Shown here piece by piece: positions 53,830 to 64,000 of a stretch of DNA of 64,000 nucleotides (its first letter is position 1; every line of letters begins with the position of its first letter). Position numbers and translations under genes: made by a program. Source of the stretch: Tremella fuciformis (taxonomy: Eukaryota; Basidiomycota; Tremellomycetes; Tremellales; Tremellaceae); the NCBI GenBank assembly GCA_032768795.1, contig CP136490.1, positions 124,001 to 188,000 on the forward strand, read 5' to 3'. The notes below the pieces were generated by a model. The model made no database searches, was not told the origin of the DNA, and was given only the letters and a program-made list of their open reading frames with translations.

Positions 53830-56800
53830 ATGCCCGATCACTCCCCCTCCCCCTCCTCTGCGCCTGCCTCTCCGCGCATGCGCCCCCGCCGTATCGTCCT
53901 TACCTTCGGTGGCAAACGCTCTTCCCTCCCTCTCCCCACCCCCCTCGACACCAGCACGCCTCGACCCCCCTCGGACCCCTTCTGGACCCCACCCCTCTCG
54001 TGCCCCCGGCGCCGGCCCATCTTCGACATGCAGGCGTATGACGACGAGGGCGAAGACGAGCTCGATACAGTCGTGCGCACCCCGTCGTCCCTCCCCCTCT
54101 CGGTCCCCGCTCCAGAGGACCCCCAGCCCCCTACCAGCGAGTCCGACCCGGACGTGGACATGGAGGCGGGCGAGCCTCCAGCCACCACTAAGAAAGAGCC
54201 CGACGCCGCCGTCCCACTCGTGACTCGACGGTCTACGCGCCCTCGCCCCCAGTCTCAGCCTCAGCCGCTCCCGTCCACGCTCGCCCTCCCGACGCCCAGG
54301 GGCAGCGTTCGCAAACCTTCCACGCCCTCTCGCGCTCGTCGCAACTCGGCCCGAGGGCGCTCGTCCACCTTTTCCAACCCCAGCTCCCGGCTCACCTCCG
54401 CCATCAACAGCGACGACTCGCTCGAGAAAGAGCGCGCCCCCACGCCAGACGACGCCGACGCGCTCGACGACCAGCTCTTCGGCTCGAAGAACGCCCGACC
54501 CCGTCGGCGGCCCGCCGAGCTGGCGCTCTATCACACAGGTATGGACCCGCGCGGCTGGGGGCTCAGCGAGGAAGAGTGCAGGCGACTCTGCAAATCAGAG
54601 TACGCGTGGAGGTTGTGGAAAGATACAGACGGCAGCGGTGTCAAGGCGCTCGACCTGGACGGGTACGATGCGCAGGGCAGGCGTGGGTCTTTCTCTTTTC
54701 TCTTTGCCTCGCTTGAGAGTGGTCGCCGACGAGCAGCGCGCAAGCCCGAGCTCAGCTATGATCAGATGATACGGATGTGCATCACCGGCGGTCCTACGCC
54801 CCGCATGACCCTCCAAGAGGTCAGCTCGTCTTGCTGTGACAGCTGAGCTGGGACAGAGCTGAGTGTAGCTCCTCTCTGCTATAGAGCTGCGCTGGCCCTG
54901 GTTTCGCGAGAACAACCGAGGTCCGCAAGGCTGGCAGGTACGCGCATGCTCCTGCCCCATGCCAGTGACCAAGAGCTGAGGTGCAGAATACGGTGCGCCA
55001 CACCCTTACTACCAATCATCATTATGTCAATACGGTTCGCGGGCCCGGCGAGAACGGCGAGGGCCGCGGCGGCTGGTGGTCCATCAACAACGAGGCGGGT
55101 TTGCCTTTTTAAGAAGGTGTGAGAGGGCTGATGGGCAGAATCGGAAGCAGCACCGGTGTCGGTCCAAGCAGACGCCGTCCATCTCCGTCTCCCCTACTGT
55201 CACGGGTCTCTCGTCTTCCGCCACGCCCAACGAGCGCCCCAAACCTGCGCCTGCGCAGACTGCCGGGAGTGATGCTGCACCTGGGAGTGATGATCAGGGC
55301 AGCAAGAAGCTTGTGTCAGACGGCACGCGCCGCTCGGCCATGCAGCTCCAGGCTATCGTGCATCAAGTCGACGCGAGTACTTACACCCCACTGCCTCCAG
55401 CCGTCAGCAAGGGCGCCGAGACCGAGGCTACAGCATCTGCGGCGACTGCCACGACTGCTGCCACGGTCCCCCCGCCTCAGAGTTCGGCGAACGAGGAGTT
55501 TCGTCACGGTACCCGTCGATGGCTCCAACAGCATCCTGCCTCCTACTCGTCCGCATACTCCCCCGGGCCCGCGCTCCTCAAGCCACCGTCAGAGTCGGCG
55601 CCTACACACGCTCGAGCGGACGAGGCGATTGCACCTGCTAAGCGGCGCAAGACCAATACTGGTTCGGTCGGGGCGAGAGAGTGTCCTCCCCCGCGTTTCG
55701 AGCATGGCCGACCGGCTTATCCCTCTCCGCCTGTCGTAGTTGCTCAGAACGCAAGACCGGCTTCAGTCTCCATGGGTGTTTCTAGCGTACAGGAACAAGG
55801 GAGGGTTTACCCAAATGGGCCTTACCAACCGCCAACAAGTCACGCGCGGCCAGCCTCTCGAGAGTCTGCCGCCAGTGGGCCAGCAAGGCAGACTCACGCC
55901 TATCCCTCTGCCTATCCCGCGTATCCCCCGGGCGAGCAGTACACGCATGCTACCGCGCAGCCTGAACATGTCCATCGACCTCAGCAGCCCAGGATGATGG
56001 AGGATCCGCAACACCGCACGGATGCACGGGTGCCGTATACAAGCTACTTTCCCCGCCAGACGCAGGTACCGGCGCACCTCACACATCTCGTCGGGCAACA
56101 TGCGAGCCAGTACCCCTCGCACTCTTATCCGGCTCAGGCGCCCGCGCACAGCTACGCGCCCTACCACTCGCACCGATCATCGCCTCAACTATCGCAAGCA
56201 TCGAGGCCAGCGCCTGAGTCTCGACCTATTTACGAAAACACCGCCGCTCCTCCGCCTCGACGTGCATTCCCCGGCGTCGAGGCGATGATGAAAGGCGAGA
56301 GACCGGGTTCCGTCTCTCCCACGCCCATCCGGCCTGCTCCTCTACGAGACCCCTCCGACCTGTCGCGTATCAGCAGCGAGCAGCAGCACCGCGCCACGAA
56401 CCCGAGGACAATTGGTCAGGCAGGCCCACTCCCGCTCGGTCGCGGCTCCCTGCTGAACGATACCAAACCTCGGACGTCCACCGGGACAATCGCCGAGGCG
56501 CCGAGCACCAAGATCAGGTCTCACTCTACCAGCCAGTACAGATGGCCAGAAGGCACACTCATCCCTGCCCGGCTGGAAAGTATCGCCCATTATCCGGACC
56601 CTGTACAGGCTGCAGAGCCCGTGTTTCCGTCTCAACGTGTGCCGTCGCAAGTCGGACAGCACAGACAGAGACCCCTCTTGCACGTCGACACCACGCGGGC
56701 CAATCGGCACCAAGAGTATACGCCTCCAGTCGTCACGCAGCAGTCCCAGAACATGCCGACCCTCTTGCCACACCCGTCCCAGCTACCGCAGAGACGGGTC

Positions 56801-56950
56801 CACCCGCCTGCTCATCCGCAGCGATATGCCGCTCACGGGGCTTATGGGGCCGAGAACAGGCCGTCGGTGGAGAGCCTCATCACTGTCAAGCAGGCCCTCT
56901 ATGGCTCGGGCACCCCTGCTCTCGCACGGGAAGAAAGGCGGGCGAGGTAG
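53830..56950 (+). CDS. Forkhead-domain transcription factor
   Basis: Exons 53830-54819, 54869-54937, 54987-55094 and 55139-56950 give 992 residues. The N-terminal 300 residues are Pro/Ser/Arg/Asp-rich. The forkhead domain (about residues 309-389) reads KPELSYDQMIRMCITGG, RMTLQELLSAIELRWPWF, RENNRGPQGWQNTVRHTL, TTNHHYVNTVRG and GGWWSINN, covering helix 3 and wing 1. The C-terminal 600 residues are Pro, His, Gln and Ser rich, with no domain. Joining the forkhead to the long downstream frame requires an intron starting with GC (GCGGGT at 55095, phase 0, 44 nt). With a simple read-through, the protein would end at a TAA at 55110-55112. It is a nuclear DNA-binding protein; targets are unknown. Confidence 0.75.
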
Positions 56951-57913
56951 GTGAAAGAACTAGTAGTCAGGGCAGGAGATTGCTGGGGAGATGCTGGGCA
57001 AGGACGAGGACAAGGGAGGAGGGGGGAGGTTTCCGGGGTCGTTCGAGTTTACGTATGCAATACATATGCGACATGCAAGACAGTCCATGTACACAGTGAG
57101 GTGGCCGAGGTGTCTACTTGGCTATCAGCCACCTCCACCTCGGCGACAAGCCGCATGGTATGTCGACGTAATGAGCGTTGAGTCAATTGATCAAGACGCC
57201 ACACAATCTGATTGCTTGATGGCGACTTTGCACTGTCCTATAAAGGTACTGGCCATCGACCTGAGCATTCGCTGTTGCAGCACGCCTCAGCACTGTTTGC
57301 CTGAGGAGACGGCCGAGCAGAAAGGAAGAGACGGCGATGGGTTCCAGACCCTGCCAAGACTTTCTCCCATGCGCCGTAGTTATGCATGTCCGGTGGTCTT
57401 GGGTATGACCGCGGGTCTTCTGCACTGTCCATGCTGCGCCGCAGTGGTCGAACGACGATCAGCCGACGGACTGGCGGTGTCCGTCGGCGATCGCCCCTCT
57501 AGATTGTCCACGCTCCGTGCGCCGTGTCCGCATCCCAAGGGGACCTCGATGAGTCCGAGAGACATAAAACTATAGTACTGGCCTGGAAGGGTGGGAGGAG
57601 GGATCCTCAGGCCACCTGATCGTCGTGCATGATGCGACTGAGCATAGTTAGCCAGTCGAAGAGAGATGGCAATAGCCCGTCGACGGCCGTCGGGCAATTA
57701 ACCACAGGCCCACTGATAAGATAAGAAATGGTCTCAAAGTTGGAGGAGAGGATGACCGTCGGCGAATCCCACCGAGGCGCCTCCATCCATGCCCGAGGTC
57801 GTTACTTCTGCATATATAACCTCTCTCTTTTCCTCTCCGACCGTCCCATCCCCCTCGTACTCCCTCTCTCACCTGCTCCACTACACCTACCAGGTACTTG
57901 CGTATTGTGCACG
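56951..57913. other. Intergenic region with TATA box before the second aldo-keto reductase
   Basis: TATATAA at 57813-57819 is 95 bp before the reductase start, followed by a CT-rich leader to 57900. No gene was recognised in the rest of the 963 bp. Confidence 0.5.
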
Positions 57914-59109
57914 ATGCCCCTCGCTACTACCACCCTGCCCGGCCTGCCAGGCAAGCCCGTCGGCAAAGTCGGCACGGGGCTCATGACTCTTCCTGCGTCT
58001 GGGTCTGCGGATGATGACAAGGTCGCTTTTGAGGCCATGCTGCGAGTTGCCTGAGATAGTCTTGCCCGCCCTGCTGACAAGCAGCACCGCCGTCCAGAAC
58101 GGCGCCAATCTCTTCAACAGCGCCACGTTCTACGGCCCGCCCAACGACCCCTTTGCCAACCTCCGCCTTGTCGCGCGATTCTTTGCTGCGTACCCGAAAG
58201 AGGCGGCCGGGGTGGTCCTCTCTGTCAAAGGTGCTTTTGGGCACATGACCGGCCCGAAGAGCGAGTGAGTCGCGGCGGAGGCGGCGGCTGTAGAAGTGCG
58301 CGGCTGAGAGCAGCATTAATGTTGTTCGAGAGGAGCTGCTCGAGGCCAAGCGTATCCTTGGCGACAAGGCCATTGACGTGTTCGAGATGGCCCGCACGCC
58401 CACCGACATGTGAGCTACCCCTATCCCTCGAGGCCGAGCTGCAGGAAGGAGAAAGGCTGATGCCCAGCCCCACCGAGCAGGCCCTCAAGCAGCTCCTCAC
58501 CCTCCAGTCTGAAGGCCTCTTCACCGCCATCTCCCTCTCGGAAGCCTCGGCAAAAACCATCGCGCTCGCCGCCTCCCTCACCCCCGTCGCATTCGTCGAG
58601 CTCGAGGTCAACCTCTGGTCCACCGAGCCGGCCATAACCGAGGCAATCAGCACCGCGACCAAGCTCGATATTCCCATCCTCGGCTACTCGCCGCACGGCG
58701 GCGGCTTCCTCAGCGGGCGCATCAAGTCCCCCGCGGACCTCACGGGATTCAAGGGTATGCTGCCGAAGCTCCAGGGCGAGAACTTTAACAAGAACCTCGC
58801 GCTGGCGGACAAGGTCAAGGCGGTCGCGGACCGCAGGGGCGTCACGCCTGGCACGATTGCCATTGCGTGGGCGATGACCGTGGCGCCTAATGTGATCCCC
58901 CTGCCTGGCTCGAGCAACCCCGTGCGGGTCAAAGAGAACATTGATGCGGGCAGCTATGCCCTCTTGCCCGAGGACAAGGCTGAGCTGGACGAGTTTATCA
59001 AGACGTTCAAGGTGGTGGGGGATCGATACCCGCCAGGATACCAGGAGCAGCTCGTGAGTCGGGTCCCTGCTGGATTCAGCGGACGATGGCTGACGCGCAG
59101 ATGAAATAA
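57914..59109 (+). CDS. Aldo-keto reductase, pyridoxal reductase-like (copy 2)
   Basis: Exons 57914-58041, 58085-58264, 58314-58409, 58468-59053 and 59101-59109 give 332 residues. Blocks are VGTGLMTLPA, NGANLFNSATFYGPP (active-site Tyr), VVLSVKGAFG (Lys), ISLSEASAKTIALAA, VELEVNLWSTE, LGYSPHGGGFLSG and VIPLPGSSNPVRVKEN for the NADPH site. It matches copy 1 and fission-yeast Plr1 in block order. The junction after EAM uses a GC donor, GCGAGT (58042), which alone gives EAMLTAVQNGANLFNS, so this is the best-supported GC-AG intron in the window. It has its own TATA box and CT-rich leader, so it is likely well expressed. Substrate is predicted to be an aldehyde such as pyridoxal. Confidence 0.88.
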
Positions 59110-59367
59110 GCGACGACGCTCTGCTGCGGTCACTGTGTAGCCTTTTGCAATTAGTAGTCGTGTGACTATGCATCATCTGTCCAAGCTACTGTGCTTTGTT
59201 TCTATAACTACATGCATGCTGTGATGCCGTACCATGCTGCGCTTCTAGAAGGCGACTGACTACGACTGGTGGATACTTTGTGACGTCATTTCCCACCGAA
59301 ATGACAGGAGCGACAAACCCATCTACATCCACATGTTTGTTTCCTCATCAACACCTCGACACTCACC

Positions 59368-61952
59368 ATGGACCTCGGCAAGCCGCTCACCACAGGCTCG
59401 TCCCCCGGCCAGTCTTCCGGGCCAGCCGCATCCGCCATGCCGCCCGTCGTCTCCTCCATCCAGTACACCGACAAACCCCGGTCGTCCCTGCCAGAAGGCT
59501 CGACCGTCCGCGGTCACCCGACCGCCGGGTCCACCCCCGGCTCCGCGCCGACAGACAAGGCGCCCGTCACGCACACCCACGGTCTCAGCGACGACCACCC
59601 GTCGACCGACCCCGCATCGGCCGCGGCCCCCACGGCAACCATCGACCCGAACAAGCCGTCCTCCCAGTCCGCCCCGACTGCCCTGCCCACCAACCCCAAC
59701 ACCCACCCGGGCGAGCAGGCCGAGGCAGTGGCCAATGAGCACCCGGCCGTCGTGGGCCGCGAGGTCGAGAAGACCAAGGCGGCCGAGCGGGAGGTCAAGG
59801 GCGAGCGGCCCGAAGGGACCGTCGTCCGTGGGCTCGAGGACGACCGCCTCTGGGCGATGCTGCGCGCCTTTGACAGGGACGTCACGCACGTCCTGCACCC
59901 CGCGACGCACCTCCCGCCTGCCGAGCCCGACCTGCGCCCCAGCACCCTGCCCAACCTCCCCTCGCACTCCGAGACCATCAAGCGGAACCTCGAGCGCGTC
60001 TTTGCTGCGATAGGCCCGTCCTCCGTGCGCGGCGTGCGCGAGGTGCAGCGCCTCATGGACTGGGGACCGCAGGAGCGGCGCCGGACGGCGACGTACTGCG
60101 TGGCGTATTTTACTTGCTGGATATTTGGCTATACCGTTGCGGGTGTGCTCAGCTTCTTTGTTGCGATCGTCTGTTTCCCCGATTGCAGGCGGTACTTCTT
60201 CCCGCCTGTCCCCCCGCCTCCGTTCACGCCACTCTCCGCGACGGATCCGACCAACAAGGCTGGCGACGAGAGCTTGATTGGGAATGTGGACAAGAAGACA
60301 GTACACAGGAGCAAGGCTGAGCAGGCCGAGGAGCAGGCCTTTGAGGCGACGTCTATTCTGCAGGCGTACACCACCCGCCTCATTTTCGTGAGCTGCGCAC
60401 TTCAGGGGGGATCCAGCTGACGGCTAGGACGGCAGCAAGAAGGGCAAGAATGCCGGCAACTCGGCTGTAGGCGAGAAGCAGCACGAATCCGACCTCGAGT
60501 CAGACTCGGACGATGATGACGATGACACGATTCAAAAGAAAGGCGACGTCGGCGCGGACAAACCCCAGGGCACCGAGTCGGCCGACCTCGTCGTTGCCGG
60601 CGAGAAGATCGATGTCGCCGATACGAAAGACGGCAAAGAGCTCAGCGAGAAGGAGAAGAAGAAATTGATGGCCAAAGAGGCCAAGAAGAAGCGCGACGAG
60701 CTTGTCGGCAAAATGACCAAGAGCACCGAAGTTGGCCTTGGGTCATTTGCCGACCTGATGGAGCGCATGACCAAGTGGGTCTCCAACATGCGACTGACCC
60801 TTTGCTCACCTACAGTGCACTCTCGCCGCCCAGCCCGTATCCCGACTCGTACGCCCGATTCAAGATTGCTGGTGCTTTCCTCGTCCCGCCCATGTTCCTC
60901 TTCACCTTTGTCCCGCCCTGGATCTTTGCCCGTTCTGCTACGTTCTTGTTTGGCTTTGGCATGTGGGGCCAGCCGATCATGAAGTGGGGCTATGACAAGC
61001 TCATGTCGCTCGACCTGGACTGGGAGAAGATCATGGAGCAGCTGGATCTGCGAAAGTGCGCATCGATTTATCGTGAAGAGGATGTGGCTGATGATCAGCT
61101 CGATCTTGTCTGGTGTTCCTACCGATGCGCAATTGACGCTGCACCTTCTCCGGGTGGCGGAAGCTCTCAACACGCCGCTTCCGCGACCGCCGTTAGTTTT
61201 GCCCTCAGTAGCAATTACGGTTGCTGACCCCAGTCCCCCGCCGCTCAAAGGAACCCCGAAAGAAGCGATCAAAGAGACAGCCCCCACCGATATCACCGAA
61301 GACGACGAGGCCGAGCTGGAAGAGGCCAAAGAGCAAGGTGGCGCCAAACAAGCCGCCGTCGAGGCCAAGACCAAGACCAAGTCGCACTTCCTCGGTCTCT
61401 TCCGCAGCGGCGGCAAAAAGGCCGCTGGTCTCGGCGGGGACGTGTCCGTCGACGGCAAGCGCAAGAAGATTGGCAACTTCACAGACAAGCTCTTCTTCTC
61501 TGGCTTTGTCAAGGACCACGGCGAGATCGACTGTGAGCCCCGCGAGCTGCAGAGGGAGTGCGCGCTGATTGGCAGCCTACCCTGCCAAGCTCGATGGGAC
61601 CTCGGGTCACATCATCGTCGAGAACAAGAACGACGTCCTCACCGTCCCGCAGATCTCGTTTGTCCCGCTCACAGGCACCTCGTCCAAGTTTGTTTGGTCC
61701 ATCGACGATATCGTCGAGGTCAAAAAAGCCCACGTCTCCATGCCACGTATCGCCCTTGGCTGGGCGTCCGGGGCGGATGTCGAGGGTCTGGGGCTGACTA
61801 TACGCTTCAAGACGGCTCAACAGCAGCTGCAGGAGCACAATGGCGGCGCGAAGGTAGATGGTGAGACGAGGCACTTTACGCGGGTTGGGCGCAGGGAGCA
61901 GCTGTTTGTGCGGCTGGTCAGTATGGGCCGCCAGCGCTGGGAGGTGTTGTAG
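59368..61952 (+). CDS. DUF3292-type integral membrane protein
   Basis: Exons 59368-60387, 60428-60774, 60816-61055, 61099-61191, 61234-61532 and 61576-61952 give 791 residues. The first 140 residues are disordered, rich in Pro, Ser, Thr and His. A hydrophobic pair YFTCWIFGYTVAGVLSFFVA is followed by a charged stretch (KKEKKKLMAKEAKKKR-like) and a second hydrophobic group (FLVPPMFLFTFVPPWIFARS). A late beta-rich domain (AKLDGTSGHIIVENKNDV, FVWSIDDIVEVKKAH) closes the protein. The domain order resembles fungal DUF3292 proteins of unknown function; the family name is from memory. The 42-nt intron 61192-61233 is in frame, so retention would add 14 residues, but GTTAGT, CTGAC and CAG marks favour splicing. 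Confidence 0.8.
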
Positions 61953-62227
61953 GTCTCTGGGGACCAGAGGCTGATCATGGCGATCTGAGACGATACCGAG
62001 GTTATAGATACGACCGAGTGTAGCGATAGACACACGTGATGTATGACGAATCCCAAGTAAAGAAGAGGGAAGAGGATGTCCGATCCATATCGTAGGGAAA
62101 TATGCTACAACATCTACGCGTCGCTGCGACAACCGAAAGGGTCGTCCTCGCTTCGGTGCCAGCCCCTGCACACCTCCATCGCATCCTCCCAGCTCTCGAC
62201 GATCAACTAGGCTCTCGAGAGTATCGT

Positions 62228-62656
62228 CTACTTTGCCGCGGGGTGTTTCTGGCGGTAATCGTAGATCCTGTACAGCTGGGCGAGGCCGGTCGAGCCGACA
62301 AAGAGGTTGACAGCAGCGAGGGAATAGTTGACGGGGATGATGACGAACGAGTAGCGCACCTGCTGTCAGCCCACCCAAACACTCAACAGGAACGAGGCAA
62401 GAGCTGGGTCGTGAAGGCAGAGGTGAGGGGCGACTTGGCTCACCCAGATAAATCCAGTCGCAGCCAGCGCGACATTCTGGCTGACCGACAGCTTGTCCGC
62501 GGGCCGCCCGAGGTCTTTCAGGCCAGCCGCGACGAGGGCCCACTTGGCCAAAGGCGCCCAGAAGAAGATGGTTTTCGGGCCAGCGGGGTGGTTCATGAAT
62601 TGCTGCAGCTTGCTGCCGGTCGCGGCGGTCGCTGCTTGTGCTGCTGGGGCGGACAT
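62228..62656 (-). CDS. MPC2: Mitochondrial pyruvate carrier subunit 2 homologue
   Basis: Exons 62656-62444 and 62359-62228 (84-nt intron) give 114 residues. The sequence shows the MPC pattern: HPAGPKTIFFWAPLAKWALV, LGRPADKLSVSQNVALAAT, GFIWVRYSFVIIPVNYSLAA and LFVGSTGLAQLYRIYDYR. Three short hydrophobic segments are visible. The HPAGPxTxFFWAP start with GFIW-RYS and NYSL favours MPC2 over MPC1. MPC2 pairs with MPC1 in the inner mitochondrial membrane to import pyruvate. The start at 62656 gives a short Ala-rich N-terminus. An upstream in-frame extension to 62782 has no conserved feature. Confidence 0.93.
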
Positions 62657-62889
62657 CTTCGCTGCGAGACTGAGGGGCAGGTGATGTATGATGATGAGTG
62701 ATGAATGAAAATGCAGAGTGAGTGGGACGGAGCTGGAGCGGTTGCCACTTCGGGAAATGTCGGGGAGGGCCGAGTGTGGCACCTCCTCTCCACCACCGAG
62801 GCCGAGGCACGTGATCCTTAAGATGCAGCGATGACGGCGGCGACAGAGCCAATGATGACATTGGCTTCTACACCGTCGGGCTCGACACG

Positions 62890-63963
62890 ATGCGACTAGG
62901 CTGGTGGAGTCTCACTCTGGCACTGGCAGCGGCATCACTGTGCTCTGCCAGCCCGGTCTGGCTTCCGGGAGGCGAGCAGCTCCCGCTTGGCGTGCAGGAC
63001 ATACCGCGTCCGCTTGTCATATGGTCAGCTATGAGGTCCGACGACGTCAGGCACGGGCTGGGCGACACGGCGCTGTCAAAGGGTATCCAGGGGTTCATCG
63101 ACGATATCGGGTCCACCTACCCTGGGATATTTGTGTACTCTGTGCAGGTCCCGGAAGGCGGCAGCGAAGACGACGAGCGCAAGGCGGGGTTTGTGGGTCC
63201 AGTTCTTAAGAAATTCTATGAGGGGCGCTGATGATAGTATGGGAACGCCGAAGAGCAGGGGCAGGCAGGATGCGATCAGCTCGCAGGTATACCCGAGCTG
63301 CAAGGCGGGGTGAGTCGCGAGCTGAGAAGGGGTGGTGGGGCTGGCTAATTGATGGCAGTTTGACGCGATGGGGTTCTCGCAGGGGGGACTGTTCCTCAGG
63401 TGGTATGCGCAGTACTGCCCCGGCCCGAAGATACACAACCTCATCACTGTGGGTCTATCCTCGGCAGATGGGCAGCCACGCCTTCCGGGACATCAGAGGA
63501 GAGGCGGTAGTTGCAGAGCAGAGTCAGAGAGTCAGAGGTACTGGTGGCGGTAGTGGCTGGGGTAGTGGCAGGTGGAGAGGGGAGAAGGGCTAACGCCAAC
63601 AGTTCGGCACCCCGCACTACGGCATCGCCGCGCTCATCCCCTGCCCGACCCCGCCGACACTCACCTGCCTGCTCGCTGCTCGAGCAGCCCGAGCGGGCAT
63701 CTACACCCCGTGGGCGCAGACACATCTGGTGCAAGCTGCGTATTATAGGGATCCGGCGAGGCTGGACGAGTTTCTCGATGCGAATACCTTCCTGCGGGAC
63801 CTCAACGCGGAGGGTGTAGACGCGGCAGCGTCCGCTGGCGGCGGAGACGAAAGGGATGGTAGCGCGGCGGCTGGGGATGATGAGGCACTGGGGAAGAAGA
63901 AGGCGGGCGGGAGGGGCCTGGGACACCTGGCCAACTTTGTAGCGGTCATGTTTGACGCGGACC
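62890..63963 (+). CDS. PPT1: Palmitoyl-protein thioesterase-like protein (3' end beyond window)
   Basis: Exons 62890-63023, 63051-63192, 63238-63309, 63359-63448 and 63603-63963, and at least one more after GTGAGT at 63964. A signal peptide (LALAAASLCSA) precedes PRPLVIW-HGLGD, the oxyanion-hole region of PPT1. The nucleophile Ser lies in MGFSQGG, with KIHNLIT-FGTPHYG and VQAAYYRDPARLDEFL following. The enzyme removes fatty acyl groups from proteins in vacuole or lysosome; the final Asp and His lie outside the window. The first intron is only 27 nt and in frame; if retained it would insert nine residues inside the conserved W-HGxGD motif. Intron 4 is 154 nt. A Gly/Asp-rich insert near the end (AASAGGGDERDGSAAAG) is unusual. 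Confidence 0.85.
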
Positions 63964-64000
63964 GTGAGTGGCCCCCCTCCCCTTTTACTTTCCTTCACCT

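Noticed and set aside
60532..61512. Long minus-strand open frame of 326 codons opposite the DUF3292 gene
   Set aside because: It overlaps well-supported exons and is a composition shadow rich in Ser and Leu, with no motif.
61509..62861. Minus-strand open frame of 450 codons spanning DUF3292 and MPC2 genes
   Set aside because: It runs across two genes with conserved proteins in other frames and has no domain of its own.
1..64000. Transposable elements, tRNA or rRNA genes
   Set aside because: No reverse transcriptase, transposase, integrase or long terminal repeat was recognised, and no cloverleaf-like or rRNA sequence was noticed by eye; a tRNA scan could still find one.

Overview
The window is nuclear DNA of a basidiomycete yeast, most likely a tremellomycete near Trichosporonales. 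The evidence is moderately high GC, dense genes split by many very short introns (mostly 35-60 nt, GT-AG with a CTGAC/CTAAC-like branch point about 10 nt before the AG), and gene content such as a RING-LON protein, a DUF3292-type membrane protein, flavocytochrome b2 and a copper amine oxidase. Most gene models below were spliced by hand and tested by whether exon lengths sum to whole codons and whether duplicated genes share junctions. No tRNA, rRNA, transposon or CRISPR array was recognised. Species placement is inference.

Layout. From 0 to 34.5 kb lies an accessory, catabolism-like neighbourhood rich in local duplicates: the tail of a probable zinc-cluster regulator, an MFS exporter divergent from a dienelactone hydrolase, three copies of one SDR with the same seven-exon plan, two copies of a zinc-free MDR oxidoreductase, a bZIP regulator divergent from a DsbA-like protein, a CE4-type deacetylase, a PIN-domain protein, three members of an unrecognised gene family (18.9-23.2 kb), an aldo-keto reductase, two Ayr1-like SDRs (one with an in-frame stop), a nitrilase-type hydrolase, a 2OG-Fe(II) dioxygenase and a head-to-head pair of TauD-type dioxygenases. 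From 34.8 to 39.3 kb lie a weakly supported small gene and a second unrecognised family, three tandem genes ending in a C-x2-C-x(12-14)-C-x6-H motif. From 40 kb the window turns to conserved cell-biology genes: a secreted trefoil-lectin-like protein, flavocytochrome b2, a CrgA-like RING-LON ligase, EMC10, copper amine oxidase, a forkhead factor, a second aldo-keto reductase, a DUF3292 protein, MPC2 and palmitoyl-protein thioesterase (cut by the right edge).

How they may work together. The left part looks like a regulated kit for taking apart and exporting small organic molecules: uptake or efflux (MFS), oxidation and reduction (SDR, MDR, AKR, dioxygenases), hydrolysis (DLH, nitrilase) and two local regulators. 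It has no PKS, NRPS or terpene backbone enzyme, so it is not a classical secondary-metabolite cluster. The most novel material is the two three-member families. Unusual gene structure recurs: four probable GC-AG introns, in-frame introns of 27 and 33 nt, two introns present in only one of two sister genes, and an intronic 21-bp minisatellite.
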